From positions 1 to 20,766 of the IMG/VR virus record IMGVR_UViG_3300046009_009451: a DNA stretch of 20,766 bases. One strand, given 5' to 3'. The stretch comes from a virus. The first letter of the stretch is position 1. Every line of letters begins with the position of its first letter. Of this stretch, positions 1 through 7,720 are shown in pieces. A program made the position numbers and the translations under genes. Below the pieces are notes generated by a model that had not been told where the DNA came from, ran no database searches, and was given only the letters and a program-made list of their open reading frames with translations.

Positions 1-132
1 GGGGAAAAGCTAAGTAAAGGCAAGTTCTATTTCAAGGGAGAGGAAGTAGAGGATAAATACCAAGTGTACGAGAGATTTAACAAGTGGTTGACATTAGCTG
101 AGGATACAGCTACAATATCCAAAGATAAATAA
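1..132 (+). CDS. C-terminal fragment of an unidentified protein
   Basis: Frame 1 is open from the window edge to TAA at 130-132 and gives 43 residues of a charged, hydrophilic C-terminus (KFYFKGEEVEDKYQVYERF, then KWLTLAEDTATISKDK). The start lies outside the window. I do not recognise the family. In T4 the sliding clamp (gp45) and clamp-loader large subunit (gp44) lie just upstream of gp62, so one of these might be expected near here. The fragment carries no motif that identifies either, so this is position only. Confidence 0.6.
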   Translation, partial: GEKLSKGKFYFKGEEVEDKYQVYERFNKWLTLAEDTATISKDK

Positions 133-151
133 ATAAAAAACAAATATTATA

Positions 152-403
152 ATGCAACAACAACAGCAAGGACCCCAAGTCGATATTACAGCTACAACAG
201 AAGTATTATGTGAATGTGGTAATCCATCATTTAAAGAAGTAATGTATATGCGCAAAGAATCTAGATTAATGTCAGGTTTACCTGAAGATAGATTAGTTCC
301 TATTCAGCTTATTGCTTGTGATAAATGTGGAGTTTTAGTTGAGAACTTTATTCCAGCACCATTAAAACAATTTTATGGTAAAGATGCTATCCAATCTTTT
401 TAA
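152..403 (+). CDS. Small zinc-ribbon protein
   Basis: An 83-residue protein with two cysteine pairs, CEC near residues 20-22 and CDKC near 56-59, separated by about 35 residues. This layout suits a single zinc ribbon. No other domain is visible. It starts at ATG in the context AATATTATAATG with no Shine-Dalgarno box. Its 3' end overlaps the next gene by 20-29 bases, so the two are probably translated together. Zinc-ribbon miniproteins are common in T4-like phages, as transcription or replication accessories or with no known role. The function here is unknown. Confidence 0.75.
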   Translation: MQQQQQGPQVDITATTEVLCECGNPSFKEVMYMRKESRLMSGLPEDRLVPIQLIACDKCGVLVENFIPAPLKQFYGKDAIQSF

Positions 404-632
404 TAAGCGTAAGCGTGAAATAGAGCGTTTAGATCGTGTTATAATATCTTTAGAATTAACAAAAGCTACGGTTGAAATGAATTTCCGTGTGGAGCGAGCT
501 AAAAACGCTTTATTAGAACGTGAAAAAGACAATTTAATTAATAGAATAAAAGATTATGATACGCAAGTAAGAAAACTTAACTTGGTAATAGACGATCTTA
601 CTAGAACAGATAACAGCTCAAAATCCTACTAA
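375..632 (+). CDS. Small coiled-coil protein of unknown function
   Basis: An 85-residue, highly charged protein, mostly predicted helix, with hydrophobic residues spaced in a heptad-like way (RLDRVIISLELTKATVEMNF, then LIDDL-type repeats near residues 55-77). It looks like one long coiled coil. Two in-frame ATGs are possible, at 375 and 384. Both overlap the preceding gene, and 384 would shorten the overlap from 29 to 20 bases. The stop TAA at 630-632 overlaps the next ATG at 632 by one base (TAATG). I do not recognise a family. Its place just before the clamp-loader-like gene suggests, no more, a replication accessory role. Confidence 0.65.
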   Translation: MVKMLSNLFNKRKREIERLDRVIISLELTKATVEMNFRVERAKNALLEREKDNLINRIKDYDTQVRKLNLVIDDLTRTDNSSKSY

Positions 633-1006
633 TGAATATATTTGATCATATTAAAAACATTACAACTAATAAGGGTACTTATTTAGGCGATGAAGGTTGG
701 AATAACTGGATGATTAATCGCTTCTTAAGTATGGATCCTGATTATTGTGAGGTAGTTAATGTAGTTCAAAAGAATACCTGGCAAATGAAAGGTGAGTACC
801 TATACAATCTGTATAAAGATCTTATACCTAAACAATACAAGTATTTAAAATATATTAAATCTACTAAGAAACATGAGTATGATTTAGATCAAGTAGAGGC
901 AGTAGCTACTTATTTTGAAGTAAGTAAAAAGGAAGCTAAACAATATATTGATATGCTACCTAAAGATGAATTAAATAATATAACAGCACAAATTAATGGA
1001 AAATAA
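632..1006 (+). CDS. 62: Clamp-loader small subunit, T4 gp62-like
   Basis: A 124-residue protein that looks like the gp62-type (phage clamp loader A) subunit of T4-like phages. In T4, gp62 joins a gp44 tetramer to load the gp45 sliding clamp for DNA polymerase gp43. The most telling stretch is WNNWMINRFLSMDPDYC (residues 23-39), matching the 'xxWxxNRxLSM' N-terminal segment typical of marine and cyanophage gp62 proteins. A helix with a conserved YLYNLYKDLIPK follows, and then a C-terminal helical part with alternating Y/F and K. T4 gp62 is 187 residues, so this is a short version, like many gp62 homologues outside the coliphages. gp44, gp45 and gp43 are not visible and would be expected upstream or elsewhere. 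Identification is by motif recall, not alignment. Confidence 0.72.
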   Translation: MNIFDHIKNITTNKGTYLGDEGWNNWMINRFLSMDPDYCEVVNVVQKNTWQMKGEYLYNLYKDLIPKQYKYLKYIKSTKKHEYDLDQVEAVATYFEVSKKEAKQYIDMLPKDELNNITAQINGK

Positions 1007-1205
1007 ACTAGATTCAGTTGTTACGTCAATTATAGAACAATTTACAAAACGCGCTCAATTTGGTAAGGCAAAGTACGGTGTTGACCTTGATCGTACCGAT
1101 TTATCATTAATCGAATGGATTGAGCATGCTAAACAAGAACATATGGATGCTATTCTGTATTTAGAAAAAATTAAACAAATAGCAAGTGCCGAAAAAATTA
1201 TCTGA
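996..1205 (+). CDS. Small dGTP-diphosphohydrolase/MazG-like phage protein
   Basis: A 69-residue protein with the signature FTKRAQFGKAKYG, LDRTDLS, EWIEHAKQEHMDA and YLEKI. It resembles the N-terminal dATP/dGTP diphosphohydrolase-type helical domain found in many phages (all-alpha, MazG-like NTP pyrophosphatase relatives). EWxxHxxxExxDA supplies acidic residues that could bind Mg2+. The known activity of relatives is hydrolysis of dNTPs to dNMP and PPi, which shapes the nucleotide pool or destroys a base pool. At this length it may be a minimal or regulatory version. It overlaps the gp62-like gene by 11 bases and the nuclease gene by about 20 bases, so translation is probably coupled. Confidence 0.6.
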   Translation: MENKLDSVVTSIIEQFTKRAQFGKAKYGVDLDRTDLSLIEWIEHAKQEHMDAILYLEKIKQIASAEKII

Positions 1206-2127
1206 GGTAGAACTTAAAGTAAAGAACTACCAACCACAAACAATGAACTACGCCTATCAGCGTAGTATTTCTTACTCCCAATATGCTATGTGGGCTTCAT
1301 GCCCTTATAAGTGGTATCTTACTTATGTAGAGAATAAACAACCATACCAAGCTAGTATTTATACTGTGTTTGGAACAGCAATGCATGAAACAATGCAAGA
1401 TTACATTACAATAATGTATAATGAAAGCGGAGCTAATGCTGATAGAATGGATTTGTTATCTTTATTTCAAACTAAATTTTCAGAAATATATGCTAAGGAA
1501 TATAAAGCAGCAGGCGCTCATTTTACTACACCACAAGAAATGGGTGAATTTTATGAGGATGCTGTTGCGATACTTAACTTTGTTAAAAAGAATAGAAATA
1601 AATTATTCACTATTCGTAAAGTAAAGTTGTTAGGCATAGAGATTCCATTACTTTTAAATGTAGCCAATAATGTATTTTTAAAAGGCTATATTGACTTTGT
1701 GTTATATGACCTTGAATTAGACAAAATTTACATATATGATATCAAAACTTCAACCAGAGGGTGGAATGACACCGAAAAAAAAGACGATAGTAAAATTGCT
1801 CAAATCTTACTATACAAGGAGTACTTTTCAAAACAATTTGAAGTCGATGTTGAAAAAATCGAAGTCGAATATTTCATCGTTAAACGAAAACTCTACGAGC
1901 AATCAGAGTATAGTATCCCCAGAACTCAACACTTCAAACCAGCAAGTGGGAAAAATAAGCGTAAACAAGCCGTAGATAATCTTAATAACTTTATTAAAGA
2001 TTGCTTTGATGAGAGTGGCAAACCGCAAGTAAAGTCGTATATTAAGAATGTAGGTGAAAGCAGTTGCAAATGGTGTCCTTATAAAGACAAACCAGAACTT
2101 TGCGATAAAGTTGCGGTTTCTGCTTAA
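1186..2127 (+). CDS. RecB/Cas4-type PD-(D/E)XK nuclease with Fe-S cysteines
   Basis: A 313-residue exonuclease-like protein of the RecB/AddB/Cas4 superfamily. Visible motifs in order (numbered from the GTG): GTAMH 63-67 (motif with His67), GYID 167-170 (Asp170), DIK 185-187 (the D-x-K catalytic pair) and QILLY 206-210 (QxxxY motif). Cys39 near the N-terminus (SCPYKW) and the C-terminal trio Cys294, Cys297 and Cys306 form the four-cysteine pattern that binds a 4Fe-4S cluster in AddB and Cas4. It probably degrades or resects DNA in phage recombination or host-DNA breakdown. The long frame begins at GTG 1186, overlapping the previous gene by 20 bases. ATG 1243 (residue 20) is an alternative start that keeps every motif. 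No CRISPR array or other cas gene is near. Confidence 0.88.
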   Translation: MPKKLSEVELKVKNYQPQTMNYAYQRSISYSQYAMWASCPYKWYLTYVENKQPYQASIYTVFGTAMHETMQDYITIMYNESGANADRMDLLSLFQTKFSEIYAKEYKAAGAHFTTPQEMGEFYEDAVAILNFVKKNRNKLFTIRKVKLLGIEIPLLLNVANNVFLKGYIDFVLYDLELDKIYIYDIKTSTRGWNDTEKKDDSKIAQILLYKEYFSKQFEVDVEKIEVEYFIVKRKLYEQSEYSIPRTQHFKPASGKNKRKQAVDNLNNFIKDCFDESGKPQVKSYIKNVGESSCKWCPYKDKPELCDKVAVSA

Positions 2128-2132
2128 GCGTA

Positions 2133-2141
2133 TATATTTAT
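2133..2141 (+). promoter_or_regulatory. Promoter-like TATATTTAT motif upstream of the RHH gene
   Basis: TATATTTAT followed by ATCAAAA lies in the 30-base gap between the nuclease stop and the ATG at 2158, with 16 bases between motif and ATG. The same 9-mer, or a one-base variant, recurs at similar spacing before the genes at 20010 and 20580. It may be a phage promoter element or an initiation signal. The AT-rich background makes chance occurrence a real alternative. Confidence 0.4.
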
Positions 2142-2157
2142 ATCAAAATATAATATT

Positions 2158-2358
2158 ATGGCAAAAGCAAACATGCAACTGACGAGCGTAAAAATCCCTG
2201 AGGATTTGTTTGAGCAGTTCAAAATAGCCTGTGTTAGATATAAATTTAGTGTTCAGAAATTAACAGAACGCACTATGTTCTTATATCTTACAAGCGATGA
2301 ATTCAGAAAACAAATTCACAACCAATTAGACACAACATTAACTAAAGAAACAGAGTAA
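2158..2358 (+). CDS. Small ribbon-helix-helix-like DNA-binding protein
   Basis: A 66-residue basic protein. The N-terminal LTSVKIPEDLFEQFKIAC (residues 8-25) has the beta-strand plus helix pattern of Arc/MetJ/CopG ribbon-helix-helix proteins (alternating 'xVxIPxxLxxxFK'), and a second helix covers FSVQKLTERTMFLYL. Such proteins bind operators as dimers or act as antitoxins. No toxin-like partner is next to it. It is the first gene after a promoter-like motif and sits directly upstream of the glycan cluster, 6 bases from the next ATG, so it could regulate the cluster or itself (inference). The start context is TAATATTATG. Confidence 0.6.
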   Translation: MAKANMQLTSVKIPEDLFEQFKIACVRYKFSVQKLTERTMFLYLTSDEFRKQIHNQLDTTLTKETE

Positions 2359-2364
2359 TTCGTT

Positions 2365-3828
2365 ATGGTAAAAGAAGGTTATATCCCGCAAGAGCAACGT
2401 AAAAAAATCCTATTATTATGTGACGATATTCGAATGACAAGTGGTATTTCCACTATGGCTAGAGAAATCGTTATTGGTACAGCACACCGTTTTAATTGGG
2501 TAAATATAGGTGGTGCTATTACACATCCCGACAAAGGTAAAAGATTTGATCTTAATGATGATACAAACAATAATGCAGGCATTACTGATGCAAGTGTTTA
2601 TCTTTATCCTGTTGATGGATATGGTTCTCCTGAACTAATTAGACAAATGATGGAAATTGAAAAACCAGATGCCATTATGTTCTTTACTGATCCAAGATAT
2701 TGGATTTGGTTATTTCAAACTGAACATGAGATTAGAAAACAAATACCAATGATTTATTTAAATATTTGGGATGACTTACCTTATCCAATGTATAATAAAT
2801 CATATTATGAATCATGTGATTCTTTATTTGCTATTAGTAAACAAACAGAAAACATTAATCGCTCAGTATTAGGACCAGAAGTAGCAGCTGAAAAAGTAAT
2901 TAAATATATTCCTCATGGAATTAATGAAAAATTATTCTTCCCTATCACTACTGAACAACCTGAGTATTTAGCATTACAAGACTTTAAAAAACAAATATAT
3001 GGAGAAAAAACTTACGATTTTACTTTACTATATAATGCGCGTAACATCCGTCGTAAATGTGTTCCTGATCTAATGTTAGCATGGAAGATATTTGTTGATG
3101 AGTTACCAAAAGAAAAAGCAGAAAAATGTGCTTTAATAATGCACACTCAAATAGTAGATGATAACGGAACTGATTTAAGAGCAGTAAAAGATATGATGTT
3201 TGGAAGAGATAGTCGATATAATATTATATTTGACCAAAACAAATATCCATCTAACATTATGAATTTACTTTATAATGCTACAGATGCTACTGCTTTAGTT
3301 TCATCTAACGAAGGATGGGGATTATCATTAACAGAAGCAATGATGTGTGGTAAACCAATTATAGCTACTGTAACAGGTGGAATGCAAGATCAAATGCGTT
3401 TTGAAGATGAGAATGGTGATTGGATTAAGTTTACAGAAGAATTTGGATCAAACCATAGAGGTAAATATAAAGAATGTGGCGAATGGGCATTTCCAGTATT
3501 CCCATCAAATTTAAGTATTGTTGGATCAGTTCCTACACCTTATATCTTTGATGATAGAGCAGAGCCATTTGATATAGCTAAACAAATTACAAATTTATAT
3601 AAAATAAAAACTGAAAAACCAGATTATTATAAATCTATTTGTAAATCAGCATATGAGTGGGTAACTTCAGACGAATCAATGCAATCAGCTAGATGGATGT
3701 CTAAAAACATCATTGAGGGTATTGAAGAAACATTCGCTAAGTGGGAACCTAGATATCAATTTGAATTAATTGATGTAAAACCATTAGAACAACCTAAACA
3801 CTTTGTAAAACACGTTATCGCAAAATAA
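2365..3828 (+). CDS. GT-B glycosyltransferase, GT4-like
   Basis: A 487-residue glycosyltransferase. The N-terminal part has KKILLLCDDIRMTSGISTMA (residues 13-32), the glycine-containing acceptor/donor loop seen at the start of GT4 proteins. The C-terminal Rossmann half has SSNEGWGLSLTEAMMCGKP (313-331), in which Glu316 and Glu324 form the E-x7-E motif that contacts the nucleotide sugar. IATVTGG follows at 333-339. It transfers a sugar from an NDP-sugar with retention of configuration, but the sugar and acceptor cannot be read from sequence. It is cytosolic, with no signal peptide or membrane helix seen. It is the first enzyme of the cluster, one base upstream of the next glycosyltransferase in a TAA-T-ATG junction. 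Confidence 0.88.
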   Translation: MVKEGYIPQEQRKKILLLCDDIRMTSGISTMAREIVIGTAHRFNWVNIGGAITHPDKGKRFDLNDDTNNNAGITDASVYLYPVDGYGSPELIRQMMEIEKPDAIMFFTDPRYWIWLFQTEHEIRKQIPMIYLNIWDDLPYPMYNKSYYESCDSLFAISKQTENINRSVLGPEVAAEKVIKYIPHGINEKLFFPITTEQPEYLALQDFKKQIYGEKTYDFTLLYNARNIRRKCVPDLMLAWKIFVDELPKEKAEKCALIMHTQIVDDNGTDLRAVKDMMFGRDSRYNIIFDQNKYPSNIMNLLYNATDATALVSSNEGWGLSLTEAMMCGKPIIATVTGGMQDQMRFEDENGDWIKFTEEFGSNHRGKYKECGEWAFPVFPSNLSIVGSVPTPYIFDDRAEPFDIAKQITNLYKIKTEKPDYYKSICKSAYEWVTSDESMQSARWMSKNIIEGIEETFAKWEPRYQFELIDVKPLEQPKHFVKHVIAK

Positions 3829-3829
3829 T

Positions 3830-5134
3830 ATGAAACCATTAATTTTTATAAGCTGTCCTATTGATACATTTTCTGGCTATGGTGCTAGATCAAGAGATAT
3901 TGCTTTAGCCCTTATTAAATCTGAAAAATATAATGTACAGATTACTCCTCAACGTTGGGGATCAACTCCATTTGGATTCTTACAAGCTAACAATCCTGAC
4001 CATAAACTAATAATGGATTGCATTTGGAGACAACCACAATTACCAAAACAACCAGATATTTGGATTCAAATTACAGTACCAAATGAATTTCAAACTGTAG
4101 GTAAATTTAATATTGGTATTACAGCAGGTATTGAAACTACAATATGTGCTCCACAATGGCTTGAAGGATTAAATAGAATGAATTTAAACCTAGTATCTTC
4201 AGAGCATTCTAAAAAAGTATTTCAAGAATCTAGATTTGAAAAACGTAATTCACAAACACAACAAATAGAAGGTGTTATTGAATTAACAGCACCTGTAGAA
4301 GTATTATTTGAAGGTGCTAATACTGATATCTATAAAAAATTAGATGATGTTATTGAAGGTAGTGGTGTAAATGATGTTTTAAGTAGTATTAAAGAAGAAT
4401 TTAATTACTTATTTGTAGGTCATTGGTTACAAGGTGAAATTGGACAAGACAGAAAAGATGTAGGTATGTTGATTAAAACATTCCTTGAAACATTCAGAAA
4501 TAAAAAATCAAGACCAGGTTTAATTCTTAAAACATGCTCTGGTAATTATTCTATTATGGATAGAGATGGTATATTAGATAAAATTAGAGCTATTCAAGAA
4601 TCAATAACAGGCGATTTACCAAGCATTTATTTATTGCATGGTGAATTTAGTGATGAAGAAGTAAACGAACTATACAATCACCCTAAAGTAAAGGCATCAG
4701 TGTCATTTACTAAAGGTGAAGGATATGGCCGCCCATTACTTGAAGCATCAATATCTCAAAAACCAGTTATTGCTAGTGGATGGAGTGGTCATACAGATTT
4801 CCTAGACCCAGAAATGGCAATATTATTACCAGGTGCCGTTGTACAAATACACCCTTCAGCTGTAGTGCAAGATATGTTAATAGCTGAAAGTGGATGGTTT
4901 ACTATTGATTATAGTGCTGCTGCTAAAGCGTTAGAAGATGTTTATAAGAATTATAAAAAGTGGATTGATAAATCAAAAAGACAAGCGTATCGTTCACGTA
5001 CTGAATTTAGTTTAGATAAAATGGGAGAAAAATTATTATCTATTATTGATAATAAAGTACCTATAAAGGTAGAATTAAAATTACCTCAACTAAAGAAAAT
5101 TTCATTACCTAAATTAAAGAAAAATGACGAATAA
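3830..5134 (+). CDS. Second GT-B glycosyltransferase, GT4-like
   Basis: A 434-residue protein of the same general design as its upstream neighbour. It opens with PLIFISCPIDTFSGYGARSR (3-22), a glycine-rich donor loop. Near the C-terminus is SFTKGEGYGRPLLEASISQK (292-311), with Glu297 and Glu305 forming E-x7-E, then PVIASGWSGHTDFL. The middle domain contains GHWLQGEIGQDRKDVGMLI (197-215), in the usual place of the linker to the second Rossmann fold. The last 25 residues are lysine-rich with repeated LPKLKK-like units and look like a flexible basic tail. Tandem GT4 genes suggest sequential addition of sugars or a paralogous pair. The substrate is unknown. Confidence 0.85.
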   Translation: MKPLIFISCPIDTFSGYGARSRDIALALIKSEKYNVQITPQRWGSTPFGFLQANNPDHKLIMDCIWRQPQLPKQPDIWIQITVPNEFQTVGKFNIGITAGIETTICAPQWLEGLNRMNLNLVSSEHSKKVFQESRFEKRNSQTQQIEGVIELTAPVEVLFEGANTDIYKKLDDVIEGSGVNDVLSSIKEEFNYLFVGHWLQGEIGQDRKDVGMLIKTFLETFRNKKSRPGLILKTCSGNYSIMDRDGILDKIRAIQESITGDLPSIYLLHGEFSDEEVNELYNHPKVKASVSFTKGEGYGRPLLEASISQKPVIASGWSGHTDFLDPEMAILLPGAVVQIHPSAVVQDMLIAESGWFTIDYSAAAKALEDVYKNYKKWIDKSKRQAYRSRTEFSLDKMGEKLLSIIDNKVPIKVELKLPQLKKISLPKLKKNDE

Positions 5135-5178
5135 TACTGGTGGAGTAATATTTACATTTCAAAATAATACATCAAACT

Positions 5179-5580
5179 ATGAAAGAATCATTTATAATAT
5201 GTCCTAAATGTGGTGGTGACGCTTGTAGCGAAATCACAAACGGAATAGTAACAATATGGATCTGTATGGGTTGTGGATTTACTTCCAACAACACTATTAC
5301 TGATACTAATATCACTGAAATGGAAGCCACATTACCAGAACTATATAAAGCGCTTAGATTTAAGGATAAAGATGGTAAATATTGGTATCCTAATAGCGTA
5401 ATATTAGATGATAAATCAATGGTGTTTGCTGAAGGTAATAGTGTTCAAGATTGGAAATGGTCAGCTGTACAAGCTAAAGATGGTAAGACAGATATGACTA
5501 CTAAAAAAGAATACGAAATAAATGAATTTATGGATGCCTTAGAATATATAGGTTATTTTAAATACGCTCAACAAGAATAA
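5179..5580 (+). CDS. Zinc-ribbon protein of unknown function
   Basis: A 133-residue protein with an N-terminal zinc ribbon, CPKCGG at residues 8-13 and CMGCG at 29-33 (C-x2-C, about 17 residues, C-x2-C). A globular C-terminal part with several Trp/Tyr (DGKYWYPNSVILDD, QDWKWSAVQA) follows. I do not recognise the C-terminal family. It separates two glycosyltransferase genes and is one of the few cluster genes with a sizeable leader (44 bases), which contains a weak AATATTTAC motif. It could be an imported regulatory or structural gene unrelated to sugar metabolism. Confidence 0.7.
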   Translation: MKESFIICPKCGGDACSEITNGIVTIWICMGCGFTSNNTITDTNITEMEATLPELYKALRFKDKDGKYWYPNSVILDDKSMVFAEGNSVQDWKWSAVQAKDGKTDMTTKKEYEINEFMDALEYIGYFKYAQQE

Positions 5581-5584
5581 TATT

Positions 5585-6190
5585 ATGCCTTCAATTAGTT
5601 ATGCAATCACAGCTTGTAATGAGCACGTTGAATTAGAAAGACTATTAAGTCAACTTACAGAATATATTCGTCCTGAAGACGAAATAGTAGTACAAATGGA
5701 TATTACTGCTACTGATGAAGTAAAAGATGTAGTTAACAAATATAAGTTAATGAATTACTTTCATCCATTAAATAAAGACTTTGCTACATTTAAAAATAAT
5801 CTTAAAGGTCTATGTACTAAAGACTATATCTTTCAAATTGATGCTGATGAATATCTATCAGACGATTTACTAACATGGCTTCCAGACATGTTGTTTGATA
5901 ATAATACTGTTGAAATGTTTTCAATACCACGTATTAATACAGTAGAGGGTTTAACTGAACAACATATTAAACAATGGGGTTGGAGAGTAGACGAAAAAGG
6001 TTGGGTTAATTATCCTGATTATCAAAATCGTATACTTAAAAATAAACCTGAAATATGTTGGAAAAATAAAGTACATGAAGTATTAACTGGAGCTAGAACC
6101 ATAGCATCTCTCCCTCCAGGATTTGACTTAATACATCCTAAAACAATAGACAGACAAGAAAAACAAAACAATTATTATAATACAATATGA
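5585..6190 (+). CDS. Family 2 (GT-A) glycosyltransferase
   Basis: A 201-residue GT-A enzyme. The N-terminus SYAITACNEHVELERLL matches the 'xxxxxxNExxxLxxxL' opening of GT2 proteins. FQIDADEYLSDDL (83-95) contains Asp86-Ala-Asp88, the DXD motif that binds metal and NDP-sugar. WKNKVHEVL near residues 159-167 matches the conserved 'xxxVHE' segment found in WaaE/KdtX-like and related GT2 proteins. The length is short for the family (about 250 is usual), with a truncated-looking C-terminus but an intact catalytic core. It starts four bases after the previous stop, in the same TAATATTATG context as the gene at 2158. Confidence 0.85.
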   Translation: MPSISYAITACNEHVELERLLSQLTEYIRPEDEIVVQMDITATDEVKDVVNKYKLMNYFHPLNKDFATFKNNLKGLCTKDYIFQIDADEYLSDDLLTWLPDMLFDNNTVEMFSIPRINTVEGLTEQHIKQWGWRVDEKGWVNYPDYQNRILKNKPEICWKNKVHEVLTGARTIASLPPGFDLIHPKTIDRQEKQNNYYNTI

Positions 6191-6233
6191 AAACAATAAA
6201 CACAACATACAATAAAATAACAAGACAATTTAT

Positions 6234-6851
6234 ATGATAGATATTGTAACAAATATAGATAATTTGATAATAAGTATTATACAAAAATATAATGGAGATA
6301 ATATTGATATTTCTGATAATAGTTTAAGAGATAATTTAAAAAAAATATATAATTCTGAATTAGTTAGTAAATTAATTGAATATATAATTACTTTAACAAT
6401 TAATGATTTAGATGTAGGAAAAGCTTACTATAATAAAACAGAAGGAGAACTTACAGTAAAAAAACTTATGATAAATGAGCTTAAATTACGACAAGCTAAT
6501 GAAAGTAGAAGTAATATGAAAAACCAAATAGATAAAACATTACTTCACATGTCAGGTAAATCTTCATCTAAAACAGTTAATATTAGAATAACTAATATAG
6601 ATTCATTTAGTGCTTATATAGATAGATTAATAACTGAAAGAATAAAAGAATATCATTTTAAAAATAAACAAAATAAACTAAACGAAGCTTTACACCAAGT
6701 AGAAATAATAAAAATTATACTATATAAGATAGTTAATTTATTAGAAGAAATAAATATTCAAAATGGTTATGCTTATATAGGTGAAAAAAGAACATTTGAT
6801 GAAGAAAAAATAACAAATGATGTTAATAAATTATTAAAAGAACTAATATGA
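6234..6851 (+). CDS. Uncharacterised helical protein with an IDRLxxxxxKE motif
   Basis: A 205-residue, almost entirely helical, very Ile/Lys/Asn-rich protein. I do not recognise it with confidence. The segment IDRLITERIKE (129-139) resembles IDRLSITQLKE (14-24) in the unrelated-looking 134-residue protein encoded at 8740. It also recalls the 'DRLSIxxIKxxH'-type helix of uncharacterised proteins found in polysaccharide gene clusters (weak recollection). Its DNA is among the most AT-rich in the window; 6661-6720 holds 12 G+C in 60. It ends in an ATGA overlap with the GT17 gene, so the two are likely translationally coupled and perhaps work together. Confidence 0.6.
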   Translation: MIDIVTNIDNLIISIIQKYNGDNIDISDNSLRDNLKKIYNSELVSKLIEYIITLTINDLDVGKAYYNKTEGELTVKKLMINELKLRQANESRSNMKNQIDKTLLHMSGKSSSKTVNIRITNIDSFSAYIDRLITERIKEYHFKNKQNKLNEALHQVEIIKIILYKIVNLLEEINIQNGYAYIGEKRTFDEEKITNDVNKLLKELI

Positions 6852-7705
6852 ATAAAGTTATAGATTGTTTAATGTTTTATAATGAATTAGACATGTTAAA
6901 GTTTCGACTAGAACATCTTAATGATGTCGTAGATTATTTTGTTATAGCTGAAGCAACTGTAACTCATCAAAACAGTGAAAAAAAATTATTTTTTGAAGAA
7001 AATAAACATTTATTTAGTGAATACTTAGATAAAATAATACATGTTGTTGTAGAGGATATGCCTGGAGGTTATTCATCTGCTGATAATTGGGCTAGAGAAA
7101 AACACCAAAGAATATCCTTAATAAAAGGGGTTGAAAAATTAAATCTTAATCCAACAGATATAATAATGTTAAGTTGTTGTGATGAGATTCCTAATAATAA
7201 AATAGTAAAAGAAATAAAAGAATATGGAATAAACATATTCCAATCAGATGAAAATTTAAAATATAAACCAGGCCATACTACTATTAATGATTATAATAAT
7301 GGTATTTCTCTTTTTTATATGGACATGTATTGGTTTAATTTAACAACTAAAAGTAAATTTGGATGGACTTTATCTAGAGCTTGTACTTATGAAAAACTAT
7401 TAGAAATGGGAGGATTCCAACCTTTTATTGATAATAAAACTGATATTTACTATATACAAGGTGGGTGGCATTTTACTTATTTTGGAAGTAAAGAATTTAT
7501 GATAACAAAAATTAAAAGTTTTGCTCATGATGAATATAATAAAGATGAATACTTGGATATAAATAAACTAGATAGAAAAATAAAAAGTAAACAAGATATT
7601 TTTAATAGACCTCATGAAGAACTTTTTAATATAGAAATATTAGATAATAATTTTCTTCCAAGTAACTATAAATTTCTATTAAATAATAAAAATTTTGAAA
7701 ATTAA
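6848..7705 (+). CDS. GT17-family glycosyltransferase (GlcNAc-transferase-like)
   Basis: A 285-residue protein with clear GT17 hallmarks: VIDCLMFYNELDMLKFRLE (4-22), VVDYFVIAEATVTH (27-40), WAREKHQR (81-88) and SCCDEIPN (109-116). The founding members are beta-1,4-mannosyl-glycoprotein N-acetylglucosaminyltransferases. Bacterial, phage and giant-virus homologues occur in surface-glycan clusters, mostly without proven substrates. The central acidic motif is usually S-D-x-D-E-I-P in relatives as I recall them; here Cys110 replaces the first Asp while Asp112 and Glu113 remain. That could change metal binding. It overlaps the upstream helical protein by four bases. Confidence 0.85.
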   Translation: MNKVIDCLMFYNELDMLKFRLEHLNDVVDYFVIAEATVTHQNSEKKLFFEENKHLFSEYLDKIIHVVVEDMPGGYSSADNWAREKHQRISLIKGVEKLNLNPTDIIMLSCCDEIPNNKIVKEIKEYGINIFQSDENLKYKPGHTTINDYNNGISLFYMDMYWFNLTTKSKFGWTLSRACTYEKLLEMGGFQPFIDNKTDIYYIQGGWHFTYFGSKEFMITKIKSFAHDEYNKDEYLDINKLDRKIKSKQDIFNRPHEELFNIEILDNNFLPSNYKFLLNNKNFEN

Positions 7706-7720
7706 TAATATAAAAATAAT

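Noticed and set aside
1421-1975. Two extra + strand frames (1421-1624 and 1736-1975) inside the nuclease gene
   Set aside because: They lie wholly within the nuclease frame, which carries every catalytic motif. Their residues show no domain and their composition is that of an off-frame shadow.
1186-2127. A CRISPR-Cas locus suggested by the Cas4-like nuclease
   Set aside because: No direct repeats with spacers, Cas1, Cas2 or effector genes are visible anywhere in the window.
2131-2143. T4 late promoter (TATAAATA) on the minus strand
   Set aside because: The reverse complement does contain TATAAATA here and at 20559-20568, but there is no minus-strand gene for it to drive. The motif is more likely read on the + strand.
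6191-6233. Possible terminator or small RNA in the 43-base gap
   Set aside because: The gap is A/C-rich with no inverted repeat or T-run, so it is treated as a plain leader.
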